In this document: positions 10,637-23,122 of the stretch, piece by piece
Numbering within the stretch: the stretch's first letter is position 1
Layout: each line of letters opens with the position of its first letter
Origin: Dryomyza anilis
Lineage: Eukaryota; Arthropoda; Insecta; Diptera; Dryomyzidae
Assembly: GCA_951804985.1 (NCBI GenBank)
Contig: OX638135.1
Span: 70,156,803 to 70,220,802 of the forward strand
Length of the DNA stretch: 64,000 bases
Reading direction: 5' to 3'
Position numbers and translations under genes: made by a program
Notes under the pieces: generated by a model
What the model was told of the DNA's origin: nothing
Databases searched by the model: none
The model's input: only the letters and a program-made list of their open reading frames with translations

Positions 10637-10989
10637 GATCTTTTTGATCTTTTTGATCTTTTTGATCTTTTTGATCTTTTTGATCTTTTTGATCTTTTTG
10701 ATCTTTTTGATCTTTTTGATCTTTTTGATCTTTTTGATCTTTTTGATCTTTTTGATCTTTTTGATCTTTTTGATCTTTTTGATCTTTTTGATCTTTTTGA
10801 TCTTTTTGATCTTTTCGATCTTTTCGATCTTTTCGATCTTTATGATCTCTTTGATATTTTTGATCTTTTTTAAATGTTTTTGATCTTTTTGATCTTTTTG
10901 ATCTTTTTGATCTTTTATATCTTTTAGATCTTTTAGATCTTTTAGACCTTTTAGACATTTTAGACCTTTTAGACCTTTTAGATCTTTTT
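10637..10989. repeat. 19 T-units, partial MA, K and P module 13
   Basis: The MA remnant (10,808-10,852) includes GATCTTTAT. K is at 10,862-10,881. P13 (from 10,909) has GACCTTTTA and GACATTTTA and resembles P6. Confidence 0.88.
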
Positions 10990-11279
10990 GATATTTTTGA
11001 TATTTTTGATCTTTTTGATCGTTTTGATCTTTTTGATCTTTTTGATCTTTTTGACCTTTTTGATGTTTTCTATCTTTTCGATCTCTTCGATTTTTTCGAT
11101 TTTTTCGATCTTTTCGATCTTTTCGATATTTTCGATCTTTTTGATCTCTTTGATCTTTTTGATCTTTTTTAAATGTTTTTGATCTCTTTGATCTTTTTGA
11201 TCTTTTATATCTTTTAGATCTTTTAGACCTTTTAGACCTTTTAGACCTTTTAGATCTTTTTGATCTTTTTAATCTTTTA
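10990..11279. repeat. Expanded MA variant, last K and P module 14
   Basis: The 18-unit MA variant (10,990-11,151) matches the one at 5,583. The last K of the window has AAATG at 11,171. P14 (11,199-11,279) ends with AATCTTTTA before an A array, as P10 does. Confidence 0.89.
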
Positions 11280-11702
11280 GATCTTTTAGATCTTTTAGAT
11301 CTTTTAGATCTGTTAGATCTTTTAGATCTTTAAGATCTTTTAGATCTTTTAGATCTTTTAGATCTTTTAGATCTTTTAGATCTTTTAGAACTTTTAGATC
11401 TTTTAGATCTTTTAGATCTTTTAGATCTTTTAGGTCTTTTAGATCTTTTAGATCTTTTAGATCTTTTAGATCTTTTAGATCATTTAGATCATTTAGATCA
11501 TTTAGATCATTTAGATCTTTTAGATCTTTTAGATCTTTTAGATCTTTTAGATCTTTTAGATCTTTTAGATCTTTTAGATCTTTTAGATCTTTTAGATCTT
11601 TTAGATCTTTTAGATCTTTTAGATCTTTTAGATCTTTTAGATCTTTTAGATCTTTTAGATCTTTTAGATCTTTTAGATCTTTTAGATCTTTTAGATCTTT
11701 TA
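11280..11702. repeat. A-unit array, 47 units
   Basis: GATCTTTTA with scattered variants and four consecutive GATCATTTA units at 11,478-11,513. Confidence 0.95.
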
Positions 11703-11774
11703 GATCTCTTTGATCTCTTTGATCTCTTTGATCTCTTTGATCTCTTTGATCTCTTTGATCTCTTTGATCTCTTT
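11703..11774. repeat. GATCTCTTT run, 8 units
   Basis: Eight identical variant units separate an A array from the next T array. Elsewhere GATCTCTTT occurs singly or in pairs. Confidence 0.95.
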
Positions 11775-14032
11775 GATCTTTTTGATATTTTTGATCTCTT
11801 TGATCTTTTTGATATTTTTGATCTTTTTGATCTTTTTGATCTTTTTGATCTTTTTGATCTTTTTGATCTTTTTGATCTTTTTGATCTTTTTGATCTTTTT
11901 GATCTTTTTGATCTTTTTGATCTTTTTGATCTTTTTGATCTTTTTGATCTTTTTGATCTTTTTGATCTTTTTGATCTTTTTGATCTTTTTGATCTTTTTG
12001 ATCTTTTTGATCTTTTTGATCTTTTTGATCTTTTTGATCTTTTTGATCTTTTTGATCTTTTTGATCTTTTTGATCTTTTTGATCTTTTTGATCTTTTTGA
12101 TCTTTTTGATCTTTTTGATCTTTTTGATCTTTTTGATCTTTTTGATCTTTTTGATCTTTTTGATCTTTTTGATCTTTTTGATCTTTTTGATCTTTTTGAT
12201 CTTTTTGATCTTTTTGATCTTTTTGATCTTTTTGATCTTTTTGATCTTTTTGATCTTTTTGATCTTTTTGATCTTATTGATCTTATTGATCTTTTTGATC
12301 TTTTTGATCTTTTTGATCTTTTTGATCTTTTTGATCTTTTTGATCTTTTTGATCTTTTTGATCTTTTTGATCTTTTTGATCTTTTTGATCTTTTTGATCT
12401 TTTTGATCTTTTTGATCTTTTTGATCTTTTTGATCTTTTTGATCTTTTTGATCTTTTTGATCTTTTTGATCTTTTTGATCTTTTTGATCTTTTTGATCTT
12501 TTTGATCTTTTTGATCTTTTTGATCTTTTTGATCTTTTTGATCTTTTTGATCTTTTTGATCTTTTTGATCTTTTTGATCTTTTTGATCTTTTTGATCTTT
12601 TTGATCTTTTTGATCTTTTTGATCTTTTTGATCTTTTTGATCTTTTTGATCTTTTTGATCTTTTTGATCTTTTTGATCTTTTTGATCTTTTTGATCTTTT
12701 TGATCTTTTTGATCTTTTTGATCTTTTTGATCTTTTTGATCTTTTTGATCTTTTTGATCTTTTTGATCTTTTTGATCTTTTTGATCTTTTTGATCTTTTT
12801 GATCTTTTTGATCTTTTTGATCTTTTTGATCTTTTTGATCTTTTTGATCTTTTTGATCTTTTTGATCTTTTTGATCTTTTTGATCTTTTTGATCTTTTTG
12901 ATCTTTTTGATCTTTTTGATCTTTTTGATCTTTTTGATCTTTTTGATCTTTTTGATCTTTTTGATCTTTTTGATCTTTTTGATCTTTTTGATCTTTTTGA
13001 TCTTTTTGATCTTTTTGATCTTTTTGATCTTTTTGATCTTTTTGATCTTTTTGATCTTTTTGATCTTTTTGATCTTTTTGATCTTTTTGATCTTTTTGAT
13101 CTTTTTGATCTTTTTGATCTTTTTAATCTTTTTGATCTTTTTGATCTTTTTGATCTTTTTGATCTTTTTGATCTTTTTGATCTTTTTGATCTTTTTGATC
13201 TATTTGATCTATTTGATCTTTTTGATCTTTTTGATCTTTTTGATCCTTTTGATCCTTTTGATCCTTTTGATCTTTTTGATCTTTTTGATCTTTTTGATCT
13301 TTTTGATCTTTTTGATCTTTTTGATCTTTTTGATCTTTTAGATCTATTTGATCTATTTGATCTTTTTGATCTTTTTGATCTTTTTGATCTTTTTGATCTT
13401 TTTGATCTTTTTGATCTTTTTGATCTTTTTGATCTTTTGATCTTTTTGATCTTTTTGATCTTTTTGATCTTTTTGATCTTTTTGATCTTTTTGATCTTTT
13501 TGATCTTTTTGATCTTTTTGATCTTTTTGATCTTTTTGATCTTTTTGATCTTTTTGATCTTTTTGATCTTTTTGATCTTTTTGATCTTTTTGATCTTTTT
13601 GATCTTTTTGATCTTTTTGATCTTTTTGATCTTTTTGATCTTTTTGATCTTTTTGATCTTTTTGATCTTTTTGATCTTTTTGATCTTTTTGATCTTTTTG
13701 ATCTTTTTGATCTTTTTGATCTTTTTGATCTTTTTGATCTTTTTGATCTTTTTGATCTTTTTGATCTTTTTGATCTTTTTGATCTTTTTGATCTTTTTGA
13801 TCTTTTTGATCTTTTTGATCTTTTTGATCTTTTTGATCTTTTTGATCTTTTTGATCTTTTTGATCTTTTTGATCTTTTTGATCTTTTTGATCTTTTTGAT
13901 CTTTTTGATCTTTTTGATCTTTTTGATCTTTTTGATCTTTTTGATCTTTTTGATCTTTTTGATCTTTTTGATCTTTTTGATCTTTTTGATCTTTTTGATC
14001 TTTTTGATCTTTTTGATCTTTTTGATCTTTTT
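11775..14032. repeat. Long T-unit array, about 2.26 kb
   Basis: Mostly perfect GATCTTTTT. Variants include two GATCTTATT near 12,271, one AATCTTTTT near 13,119, GATCTATTT pairs near 13,200 and 13,345, three GATCCTTTT near 13,235-13,270, and an 8-bp unit at 13,431. Confidence 0.95.
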
Positions 14033-14196
14033 GATCTTTGTGGTCTTTTTAATCTTTCTGATTCTTTTTGATCTTTTTGATCTTTTTGATCTTTTTGATC
14101 TTTATCGATCTTTTTGAATTTTTCGATCTTTTTGATCTTTTTGATCTTTCTGATCTTTTTGAATTTTTCGATCTTTTTGATCTTTTTGATCTTTCT
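14033..14196. repeat. Variant module with duplicated GAATTTTTC
   Basis: GATCTTTGT, GGTCTTTTT, AATCTTTCT and a 10-bp GATTCTTTTT unit open the module. GAATTTTTC occurs at 14,116 and 14,161, a 45-bp (five-unit) duplication ending in GATCTTTCT. Confidence 0.88.
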
Positions 14197-15103
14197 GATC
14201 TTTTTGATCTTTTTGATCTTTTTGATCTTTTTGATCTTTTTGATCTTTTTGATCTTTTGATCTTTTTGATCTTTTTGATCTTTTTGATCTTTTTGATCTT
14301 TTTGATCTTTTTGATCTTTTTGATCTTTTTGATCTTTTTGATCTTTTTGATCTTTTTGATCTTTTTGATCTTTTTGATCTTTTTGATCTTTTTGATCTTT
14401 TTGATCTTTTTGATCTTTTTGATCTTTTTGATCTTTTTGATCTTTTTGATCTTTTTGATCTTTTTGATCTTTTTGATCTTTTTGATCTTTTTGATCTTTT
14501 TGATCTTTTTGATCTTTTTGATCTTTTTGATCTTTTTGATCTTTTTGATCTTTTTGATCTTTTTGATCTTTTTGATCTTTTTGATCTTTTTGATCTTTTT
14601 GATCTTTTTGATCTTTTTGATCTTTTTGATCTTTTTGATCTTTTTGATCTTTTTGATCTTTTTGATCTTTTTGATCTTTTTGATCTTTTTGATCTTTTTG
14701 ATCTTTTTGATCTTTTTGATCTTTTTGATCTTTTTGATCTTTTTGATCTTTTTGATCTTTTTGATCTTTTTGATCTTTTGATCTTTTTGATCTTTTTGAT
14801 CTTTTTGATCGTTTTGATCTTTTTGATCTTTTTGATCTTTTTGATCTTTTTGATCTTTTTGATCTTTTTGATCTTTTTGATCTTTTTGATCTTTTTGATC
14901 TTTTTGATCTTTTTGATCTTTTTGATCTTTTTGATCTTTTTGATCTTTTTGATCTTTTTGATCTTTTTGATCTTTTTGATCTTTTTGATCTTATTGATCT
15001 TTTTGATCTTTTTGATCTTTTTGATCTTTTTGATCTTTTTGATCTTTTTGATCTTTTTGATCTTTTTGATCTTTTTGATCTTTTTGATCTTTTTGATCTT
15101 TTT
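14197..15103. repeat. T-unit array, about 0.9 kb
   Basis: Two 8-bp GATCTTTT units (14,251 and 14,772), a GATCGTTTT near 14,806 and one GATCTTATT near 14,988 interrupt perfect units. Confidence 0.95.
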
Positions 15104-16093
15104 GATCATTTAGATCTTTTAGATCTTTTAGATCTTTTAGATCTTTTAGATCTTTTAGATCTTTTAGATCTTTTAGATCTTTTAGATCTTTTAGATCTTT
15201 TAGATCTTTTAGATATTTTAGATATTTTAGATATTTTAGATATTTTAGATCTTTTAGATCTTTTAGATCTTTTAGATCTTTTAGATCTTTTAGATCTTTT
15301 AGATCTTTTAGATCTTTTAGATCTTTTAGATCTTTTAGATCTTTTAGATCTTTTAGATCTTTTAGATCTTTTAGATCTTTTAGATCTTTTAGATCTTTTA
15401 GATCTTTTAGATCTTTTAGATCTTTTAGATCTTTTAGATCTTTTAGATCTTTTAGATCTTTTAGATCTTTTAGATCTTTTAGATCTTTTAGATCTTTTAG
15501 ATCTTTTAGATCTTTTAGATCTTTTAGATCTTTTAGATCTTTTAGATCTTTTAGATCTTTTTGATCTTTTAGATCTTTTAGATCTTTTTGATCTTTTAGG
15601 TCTTTTAGATCTTTTAGATCTTTTAGATCTTTTAGATCTTTTAGATCTTTTAGATCTTTTTGATCTTTTAGATCTTTTAGATCTTTTAGATCTTTTAGAT
15701 CTTTCAGATCTTTCAGATCTTTTAGATCTTTTAGATCTTTTAGATCTTTTAGATCTTTTAGATCTTTTAGATCTTTTAGATCTTTTAGATCTTTTAGATC
15801 TTTTAGATCTTTTAGATCTTTTAGATCTTTTAGATCTTTTAGATCTTTTAGATCTTTTAGATCTTTTAGATCTTTTAGATCTTTTAGATCTTTTAGATCT
15901 TTTAGATCTTTTAGATCTTTTAGATCTTTTAGATCTTTTAGATCTTTTAGATCTTTTAGATCTTTTAGATCTTTTAGATCTTTTAGATCTTTTAGATCTT
16001 TTAGATCTTTTAGATCTTTTAGATCTTTTAGATCTTTTAGATCTTTTAGATCTTTTAGATCTTTTAGATCTTTTAGATCTTTTAGATCTTTTA
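15104..16093. repeat. A-unit array, copy 1 of the 2.8-kb repeat
   Basis: Begins GATCATTTA and carries four consecutive GATATTTTA (15,212-15,247). Isolated T-units and a GATCTTTCA pair near 15,703 also occur in copy 2 (17,804-18,901). Confidence 0.94.
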
Positions 16094-16322
16094 GATCTTT
16101 AAGATCTTTAAGACCTTTTAGATCATGTAGATTTTTTAGATATATTAGATCTTTTAGATCATTTAGATCTTTGTGGAATTTTCTTTTTTGATCTTTTTGA
16201 TCTTTTCGATCTTTTCGATCTTTTCGATCTTTTCGATCTTTTAGATCTTTTGATGTTTTAGATGTTTTAGATCTTTTAGATCTTAGATCTTTTAGATCTT
16301 TTAGATCTTTAAGATCTTGTAG
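16094..16322. repeat. MS module 1
   Basis: Two GATCTTTAA, GACCTTTTA, GATCATGTA, GATTTTTTA and GATATATTA precede GATCTTTGT and GTGGAATTTTC (16,173). Four GATCTTTTC, GATGTTTTA units, a 7-bp GATCTTA and GATCTTGTA follow. This is one of the least unit-like sequences in the window. Confidence 0.9.
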
Positions 16323-16687
16323 ATCTTTTAGATCTTTTAGATCTTTTAGATCTTTTAGATCTTAGATCTTTTAGATCTTTAGATCTTTTAGATCTTTTAG
16401 ATCTTTTAGATCTTTTAGATCTTTTAGATCTTTTAGATCATTTAGATCATTTAGATCATTTAGATCTTTTAGATCTTTTAGACCTTTTAGAACTTTTAGA
16501 TCTTTTAGATCTTTTAGATCTTTTAGATCTTTTAGATCTTTTAGATCTTTTAGAACTTTTAGATCTTTTAGATCTTTTAGATCTTTTAGATCTTTTAGAT
16601 CTTTTAGATCTTTAAGATCTTTTAGATCTTTTAGATCTTTTAGATCATTTAAATCTTTTCGATATTTTTGATCTTTTCGATCTTTTC
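16323..16687. repeat. Variant-rich A array ending in GATATTTTT/GATCTTTTC
   Basis: Includes a 7-bp and an 8-bp unit near 16,360, three GATCATTTA near 16,437, and GAACTTTTA twice. It ends with AATCTTTTC, GATATTTTT and two GATCTTTTC (16,652-16,687). Confidence 0.9.
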
Positions 16688-17119
16688 GATCTTTTAGATC
16701 TTTTAGATCTTTTAGATCTTTTAGATCTTTTAGATCTTTTAGATCTTTTAGATCTTTTAGATCTTTTAGATCTTTTAGATCTTTTAGATCTTTTAGATCT
16801 TTTAGATCTTTTAGATCTTTTAGATCTTTTAGATCTTTTAGATCTTTTAGATCTTTTAGATCTTTTAGATCTTTTAGATCTTTTAGATCTTTTAGATCTT
16901 TTAGATCTTTTAGATCTTTTAGATCTTTTAGATCTTTTAGATCTTTTAGATCTTTTAGATCTTTTAGATCTTTTAGATCTTTTAGATCTTTTAGATCTTT
17001 TAGATCTTTTAGATCTTTTAGATCTTTTAGATCTTTTAGATCTTTTAGATCTTTTAGATCTTTTAGATCTTTTAGATCTTTTAGATCTTTTAGATCTTTT
17101 AGATCTTTTAGATCTTTTA
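16688..17119. repeat. A-unit array, 48 perfect units
   Basis: Uninterrupted GATCTTTTA over 432 bp. Confidence 0.97.
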
Positions 17120-17227
17120 GATCTTTCAGATCTTTCAGATCTTTCAGATCTTTCAGATCTTTCAGATCTTTCAGATCTTTCAGATCTTTCAGATCTTTCA
17201 GATCTTTCAGATCTTTCAGATCTTTCA
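17120..17227. repeat. GATCTTTCA run, 12 units
   Basis: Twelve identical variant units lie exactly between the A array and the T array. Confidence 0.96.
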
Positions 17228-17803
17228 GATCTTTTTGATCTTTTTGATCTTTTTGATCTTTTTGATCTTTTTGATCTTTTTGATCTTTTTGATCTTTTTG
17301 ATCTTTTTGATCTTTTTGATCTTTTTGATCTTTTTGATCTTTTTGATCTTTTTGATCTTTTTGATCTTTTTGATCTTTTTGATCTTTTTGATCTTTTTGA
17401 TCTTTTTGATCTTTTTGATCTTTTTGATCTTTTTGATCTTTTTGATCTTTTTGATCTTTTTGATCTTTTTGATCTTTTTGATCTTTTTGATCTTTTTGAT
17501 CTTTTTGATCTTTTTGATCTTTTTGATCTTTTTGATCTTTTTGATCTTTTTGATCTTTTTGATCTTTTTGATCTTTTTGATCTTTTTGATCTTTTTGATC
17601 TTTTTGATCTTTTTGATCTTTTTGATCTTTTTGATCTTTTTGATCTTTTTGATCTTTTTGATCTTTTTGATCTTTTTGATCTTTTTGATCTTTTTGATCT
17701 TTTTGATCTTTTTGATCTTTTTGATCTTTTTGATCTTTTTGATCTTTTTGATCTTTTTGATCTTTTTGATCTTTTTGATCTATTTGATCTTTTTGATCTT
17801 TTT
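17228..17803. repeat. T-unit array, 64 units
   Basis: Perfect except for one GATCTATTT near the end (17,777). Confidence 0.96.
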
Positions 17804-18901
17804 GATCATTTAGATCTTTTAGATCATTTAGATCTTTTAGATCTTTTAGATCTTTTAGATCTTTTAGATCTTTTAGATCTTTTAGATCTTTTAGATCTTT
17901 TAGATCTTTTAGATCTTTTAGATATTTTAGATATTTTAGATATTTTAGATATTTTAGATATTTTAGATCTTTTAGATCTTTTAGATCTTTTAGATCTTTT
18001 AGATCTTTTAGATCTTTTAGATCTTTTAGATCTTTTAGATCTTTTAGATCTTTTAGATCTTTTAGATCTTTTAGATCTTTTAGATCTTTTAGATCTTTTA
18101 GATCTTTTAGATCTTTTAGATCTTTTAGATCTTTTAGATCTTTTAGATCTTTTAGATCTTTTAGATCTTTTAGATCTTTTAGATCTTTTAGATCTTTTAG
18201 ATCTTTTAGATCTTTTAGATCTTTTAGATCTTTTAGATCTTTTAGATCTTTTAGATCTTTTAGATCTTTTAGATCTTTTAGATCTTTTAGATCTTTTAGA
18301 TCTTTTAGATCTTTTAGATCTTTTAGATCTTTTTGATCTTTTAGATCTTTTAGATCTTTTAGATCTTTTAGATCTTTTAGATCTTTTAGATCTTTTAGAT
18401 CTTTTAGATCTTTTTGATCTTTTAGATCTTTTAGATCTTTTAGATCTTTTAGATCTTTCAGATCTTTCAGATCTTTTAGATCTTTTAGATCTTTTAGATC
18501 TTTTAGATCTTTTAGATCTTTTAGATCTTTTAGATCTTTTAGATCTTTTAGATCTTTTAGATCTTTTAGATCTTTTAGATCTTTTAGATCTTTTAGATCT
18601 TTTAGATCTTTTAGATCTTTTAGATCTTTTAGATCTTTTAGATCTTTTAGATCTTTTAGATCTTTTAGATCTTTTAGATCTTTTAGATCTTTTAGATCTT
18701 TTAGATCTTTTAGATCTTTTAGATCTTTTAGATCTTTTAGATCTTTTAGATCTTTTAGATCTTTTAGATCTTTTAGATCTTTTAGATCTTTTAGATCTTT
18801 TAGATCTTTTAGATCTTTTAGATCTTTTAGATCTTTTAGATCTTTTAGATCTTTTAGATCTTTTAGATCTTTTAGATCTTTTAGATCTTTTAGATCTTTT
18901 A
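17804..18901. repeat. A-unit array, copy 2 of the 2.8-kb repeat
   Basis: Starts with GATCATTTA and has five GATATTTTA units (17,921-17,965) where copy 1 has four. The distance to MS is longer than in copy 1 by about ten units. Confidence 0.94.
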
Positions 18902-19129
18902 GATCTTTAAGATCTTTAAGACCTTTTAGATCATTTAGATTTTTTAGATATTTTAGATCTTTTAGATCATTTAGATCTTTGTGGAATTTTCTTTTTTGAT
19001 CTTTTTGATCTTTTCGATCTTTTCGATCTTTTCGATCTTTTCGATCTTTTAGATCTTTTGATGTTTTAGATGTTTTAGATCTTTTAGATCTTAGATCTTT
19101 TAGATCTTTTAGATCTTTAAGATCTTGTA
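18902..19129. repeat. MS module 2
   Basis: Matches MS1 at a 2,808-bp offset, with GATCATTTA and GATATTTTA where MS1 has GATCATGTA and GATATATTA. GTGGAATTTTC is at 18,981. Confidence 0.92.
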
Positions 19130-20584
19130 GATCTTTTAGATCTTTTAGATCTTTTAGATCTTTTAGATCTTTTAGATCTTAGATCTTTTAGATCTTTAGA
19201 TCTTTTAGATCTTTTAGATCTTTTAGATCTTTTAGATCTTTTAGATCATTTAGATCATTTAGATCATTTAGATCTTTTAGATCTTTTAGACCTTTTAGAA
19301 CTTTTAGATCTTTTAGATCTTTTAGATCTTTTAGATCTTTTAGATCTTTTAGATCTTTTAGAACTTTTAGATCTTTTAGATCTTTTAGATCTTTTAGATC
19401 TTTTAGATCTTTTAGATCTTTTAGATCTTTTAGATCTTTTAGATCTTTTAGATCTTTTAGATCTTTTAGATCTTTTAGATCTTTTAGATCTTTTAGATCT
19501 TTTAGATCTTTTAGATCTTTTAGATCTTTTAGATCTTTTAGATCTTTTAGATCTTTCAGATCTTTCAGATCTTTTAGATCTTTCAGATCTGTTAGATCTT
19601 TTAGATCTTTTAGATCTTTTAGATCTTTTAGATCTTTCAGATCTGTTAGATCTTTTAGATCTTTTAGATCTTTTAGATCTTTTAGATCTTTTAGATCTTT
19701 TAGATCTTTTAGATCTTTTAGATCTTTTAGATCTTTTAGATCTTTTAGATCTTTTAGATCTTTTAGATCTTTTAGATCTTTTAGATCTTTTAGATCTTTT
19801 AGATCTTTTAGATCTTTTAGATCTTTTAGATCTTTTAGATCTTTTAGATCTTTTAGATCTTTTAGATCTTTTAGATCTTTTAGATCTTTTAGATCTTTTA
19901 GATCTTTTAGATCTTTTAGATCTTTTAGATCTTTTAGATCTTTTAGATCTTTTAGATCTTTTAGATCTTTTAGATCTTTTAGATCTTTTAGATCTTTTAG
20001 ATCTTTTAGATCTTTTAGATCTTTTAGATCTTTTAGATCTTTTAGATCTTTTAGATCTTTTAGATCTTTTAGATCTTTTAGATCTTTTAGACCTTTTAGA
20101 TCTTTTAGATCTTTTAGATCTTTTAGATCTTTTAGATCTTTTAGATCTTTTAGATCTTTTAGATCTTTTAGATCTTTTAGATCTTTTAGATCTTTTAGAT
20201 CTTTTAGATCTTTTAGATCTTTTAGATCTTTTAGATCTTTTAGATATTATAGATTTTTTAGATCTTTAATATCTTTTAGATCTTTTAGATCTTTTAGATC
20301 TTTTAGATCTTTTAGATCTTTTAGATCTTTTAGATCTTTTAGATCTTTAAGATCTTTAAGACCTTTTAGATCTTTTAGATCTTTTAGATCTTTTAGATCT
20401 TTTAGATCTTTTAGATCTTTTAGATCTTTTAGATCTTTTAGATCTTTTAGATCTTTTAGATCTTTAAGATCTTTTAGATCTTTTAGATCTTTTAGATCTT
20501 TTAGATCTTTTAGATCTTTTAGATCTTTTAGATCTTTTAGATCTTTTAGATCTTTTATATCTTTTAGATCTTTTAGATCTTTTA
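19130..20584. repeat. A-unit array with GATCTTTCA/GATCTGTTA patches
   Basis: Early variants follow copy 1 after MS. GATCTTTCA plus GATCTGTTA patches lie near 19,553-19,650. GATTTTTTA and TATCTTTTA variants lie near 20,243-20,275 and 20,555. The extra length relative to copy 1 is mostly perfect A-units. Confidence 0.93.
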
Positions 20585-20674
20585 GATCTTTTCGATATTT
20601 TTGATCTTTTCGATCTTTTCGATCTTTTCGATCTTTCTGACATTTTTGATATTTTTGATATTTTTGGTCGTTTT
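20585..20674. repeat. M2-like module (partial)
   Basis: GATCTTTTC, GATATTTTT, three GATCTTTTC, GATCTTTCT, GACATTTTT, two GATATTTTT, GGTCGTTTT. Same order as the first half of M2 at 26,374, but no GCGATC or GACC part. Confidence 0.88.
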
Positions 20675-21214
20675 GATCTTTTTGATCTTTTTGATCTTTT
20701 TGATCTTTTTGATCTTTTTGATCTTTTTGATCTTTTTGATCTTTTTGATCTTTTTGATCTTTTTGATCTTTTTGATCTTTTTGATCTTTTTGATCTTTTT
20801 GATCTTTTTGATCTTTTTGATCTTTTTGATCTTTTTGATCTTTTTGATCTTTTTGATCTTTTTGATCTTTTTGATCTTTTTGATCTTTTTGATCTTTTTG
20901 ATCTTTTTGATCTTTTTGATCTTTTTGATCTTTTTGATCTTTTTGATCTTTTTGATCTTTTTGATCTTTTTGATCTTTTTGATCTTTTTGATCTTTTTGA
21001 TCTTTTTGATCTTTTTGATCTTTTTGATCTTTTTGATCTTTTTGATCTTTTTGATCTTTTTGATCTTTTTGATCTTTTTGATCTTTTTGATCTTTTTGAT
21101 CTTATTGATCTTTTTGATCTTTTTGATCTTTTTGATCTTTTTGATCTTTTTGATCTTTTTGATCTTTTTGATCTTTTTGATCTTTTTGATCTTTTTGATC
21201 TTTTTGATCTTTTT
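20675..21214. repeat. T-unit array, 60 units
   Basis: Perfect except for one GATCTTATT near 21,098. Confidence 0.96.
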
Positions 21215-21754
21215 GATCTTTTAGATCTTTTAGATCTTTTAGATCTTTCAGATCTTTTAGATCATTTAGATCATTTAGATCATTTAGATCATTTAGATCT
21301 TTTAGATCTTTTAGACCTTTTAGATCTTTTAGATCTTTTAGATCTTTTAGATCTTTTAGATCTTTTAGATCTTTTAGATCTTTTAGATCTTTTAGATCTT
21401 TTAGATCTTTTAGATCTTTTAGATCTTTTAGATCTTTTAGATCTTTAAGATCTTTTAGATCTTTTAGATCTTTTAGATCTTTTAGATCTTTGCGATCTTT
21501 TAGATCTTTTAGATCTTTTAGATCTTTTAGATCTTTTAGATCTTTTAGATCTTTTTGATCTTTTAGATCTTTTAGATCTTTTAGATCTTTTAGATCTTTT
21601 AGATCTTTTAGATCTTTTAGATCTTTTAGATCTTTTAGATCTTTTAGATCTTTTAGATCTTTTAGATCTTTTAGATCTTTTAGATCTTTTAGATCTTTTA
21701 GATCTTTGCGATCTTTTAGATCTTTTAGATCTTTTAGATCTTTTAGATCTTTTA
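21215..21754. repeat. A-unit array, 60 units
   Basis: Contains four GATCATTTA near 21,260, one GATCTTTAA and two GATCTTTGC units. Confidence 0.94.
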
Positions 21755-22420
21755 GATCTTTTTGATCTTTTTGATCTTTTTGATCTTTTTGATCTTTTTG
21801 ATCTTTTTGATCTTTTTGATCTTTTTGATCTTTTTGATCTTTTTGATCTTTTTGATCTTTTTGATCTTTTTGATCTTTTTGATCTTTTTGATCTCTTTGA
21901 TCTTTTTGATCTTTTTGATCTTTTTGATCTTTTTGATCTTTTAGATCTTTTAGATCTTTTAGATCTTTGCGATCTTTTAGATCTTTTAGATCTTTTAGAT
22001 CTTTTAGATCTTTTAGATCTTTTAGATCTTTTAGATCTTTTAGATCTTTTAGATCTTTTAGATCTTTTAGATCTTTTAGATCTTTTAGATCTTTTTGATC
22101 TTTTTGATCTTTTTGATCTTTTTGATCTTTTTGATCTTTTTGATCTTTTTGATCTTTTTGATCTTTTTGATCTTTTTGATCTTTTTGATCTTTTTGATCT
22201 TTTTGATCTTTTTGATCTTTTTGATCTTTTTGATCTTTTTGATCTTTTTGACCTTTTTGATCTTTTTGATCTTTTAGATCTTTTAGATCTTTTAGATCTT
22301 TTAGATCTTTTAGATCTTTGCGATCTTTTAGATCTTTTAGATCTTTTAGATCTTTTAGATCTTTTAGATCTTTTAGATCTTTTAGATCTTTTTGATATTT
22401 TTGATCTTTTTGATCTTTTC
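21755..22420. repeat. 333-bp tandem duplication of T and A blocks
   Basis: Two 20-unit T blocks (21,755-21,934 and 22,088-22,267) are each followed by an A block with one GATCTTTGC. The second copy ends with GATATTTTT and GATCTTTTC variants (22,385-22,420). Confidence 0.92.
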
Positions 22421-22834
22421 GATCTTTTAGATCTTTTAGATCTTTTAGATCTTTTAGATCTTTTAGATCTTTTAGATCTTTTAGATCTTTTAGATCTTTT
22501 AGATCTTTTAGATCTTTTAGATCTTTTAGATCTTTTAGATCTTTTAGATCTTTTAGATCTTTTAGATCTTTTAGATCTTTTAGATCTTTTAGATCTTTTA
22601 GATCTTTTAGATCTTTTAGATCTTTTAGATCTTTTAGATCTTTTAGATCTTTTAGATCTTTTAGATCTTTTAGATCTTTTAGATCTTTTAGATCTTTTAG
22701 ATCTTTTAGATCTTTTAGATCTTTTAGATCTTTCAGATCTTTCAGATCTTTCAGATCTTTTAGATCTTTCAGATCTGTTAGATCTTTTAGATCTTTTAGA
22801 TCTTTGCGATCTTTTAGATCTTTTAGATCTTTTA
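22421..22834. repeat. A-unit array, 46 units
   Basis: Ends with a patch of GATCTTTCA, GATCTGTTA and GATCTTTGC (about 22,730-22,810) like the patch near 19,553. Confidence 0.94.
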
Positions 22835-23122
22835 GATCTTTTTGATCTTTTTGATCTTTTTGATCTTTTTGATCTTTTTGATCTTTTTGATCTTTTTGAT
22901 CTTTTTGATCTTTTTGATCTTATTGATCTTATTGATCTTATTGATCTTTTTGATCTTTTTGATCTTTTTGATCTTTTTGATCTTTTTGATCTTTTTGATC
23001 TTTTTGATCTTTTTGATCTTTTTGATCTTTTTGATCTTTTTGATCTTATTGATCTTTTAGATCTTTTAGATCTTTTAGATCTTTTAGATCTTTTAGATCT
23101 TTTAGATCTTTTAGATCTTTTA
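22835..23122. repeat. 288-bp T/TTATT/A cassette, copy 1
   Basis: Nine T-units, three GATCTTATT (22,916-22,942), eleven T-units, one GATCTTATT, then eight A-units. The order is repeated 288 bp downstream. Confidence 0.93.

Noticed and set aside
16173..16183. NF-kappaB/Rel-like site in GTGGAATTTTC
   Set aside because: The half-sites are incomplete (GG at one end, a single C at the other) and the sequence is AT-rich enough for chance similarity.
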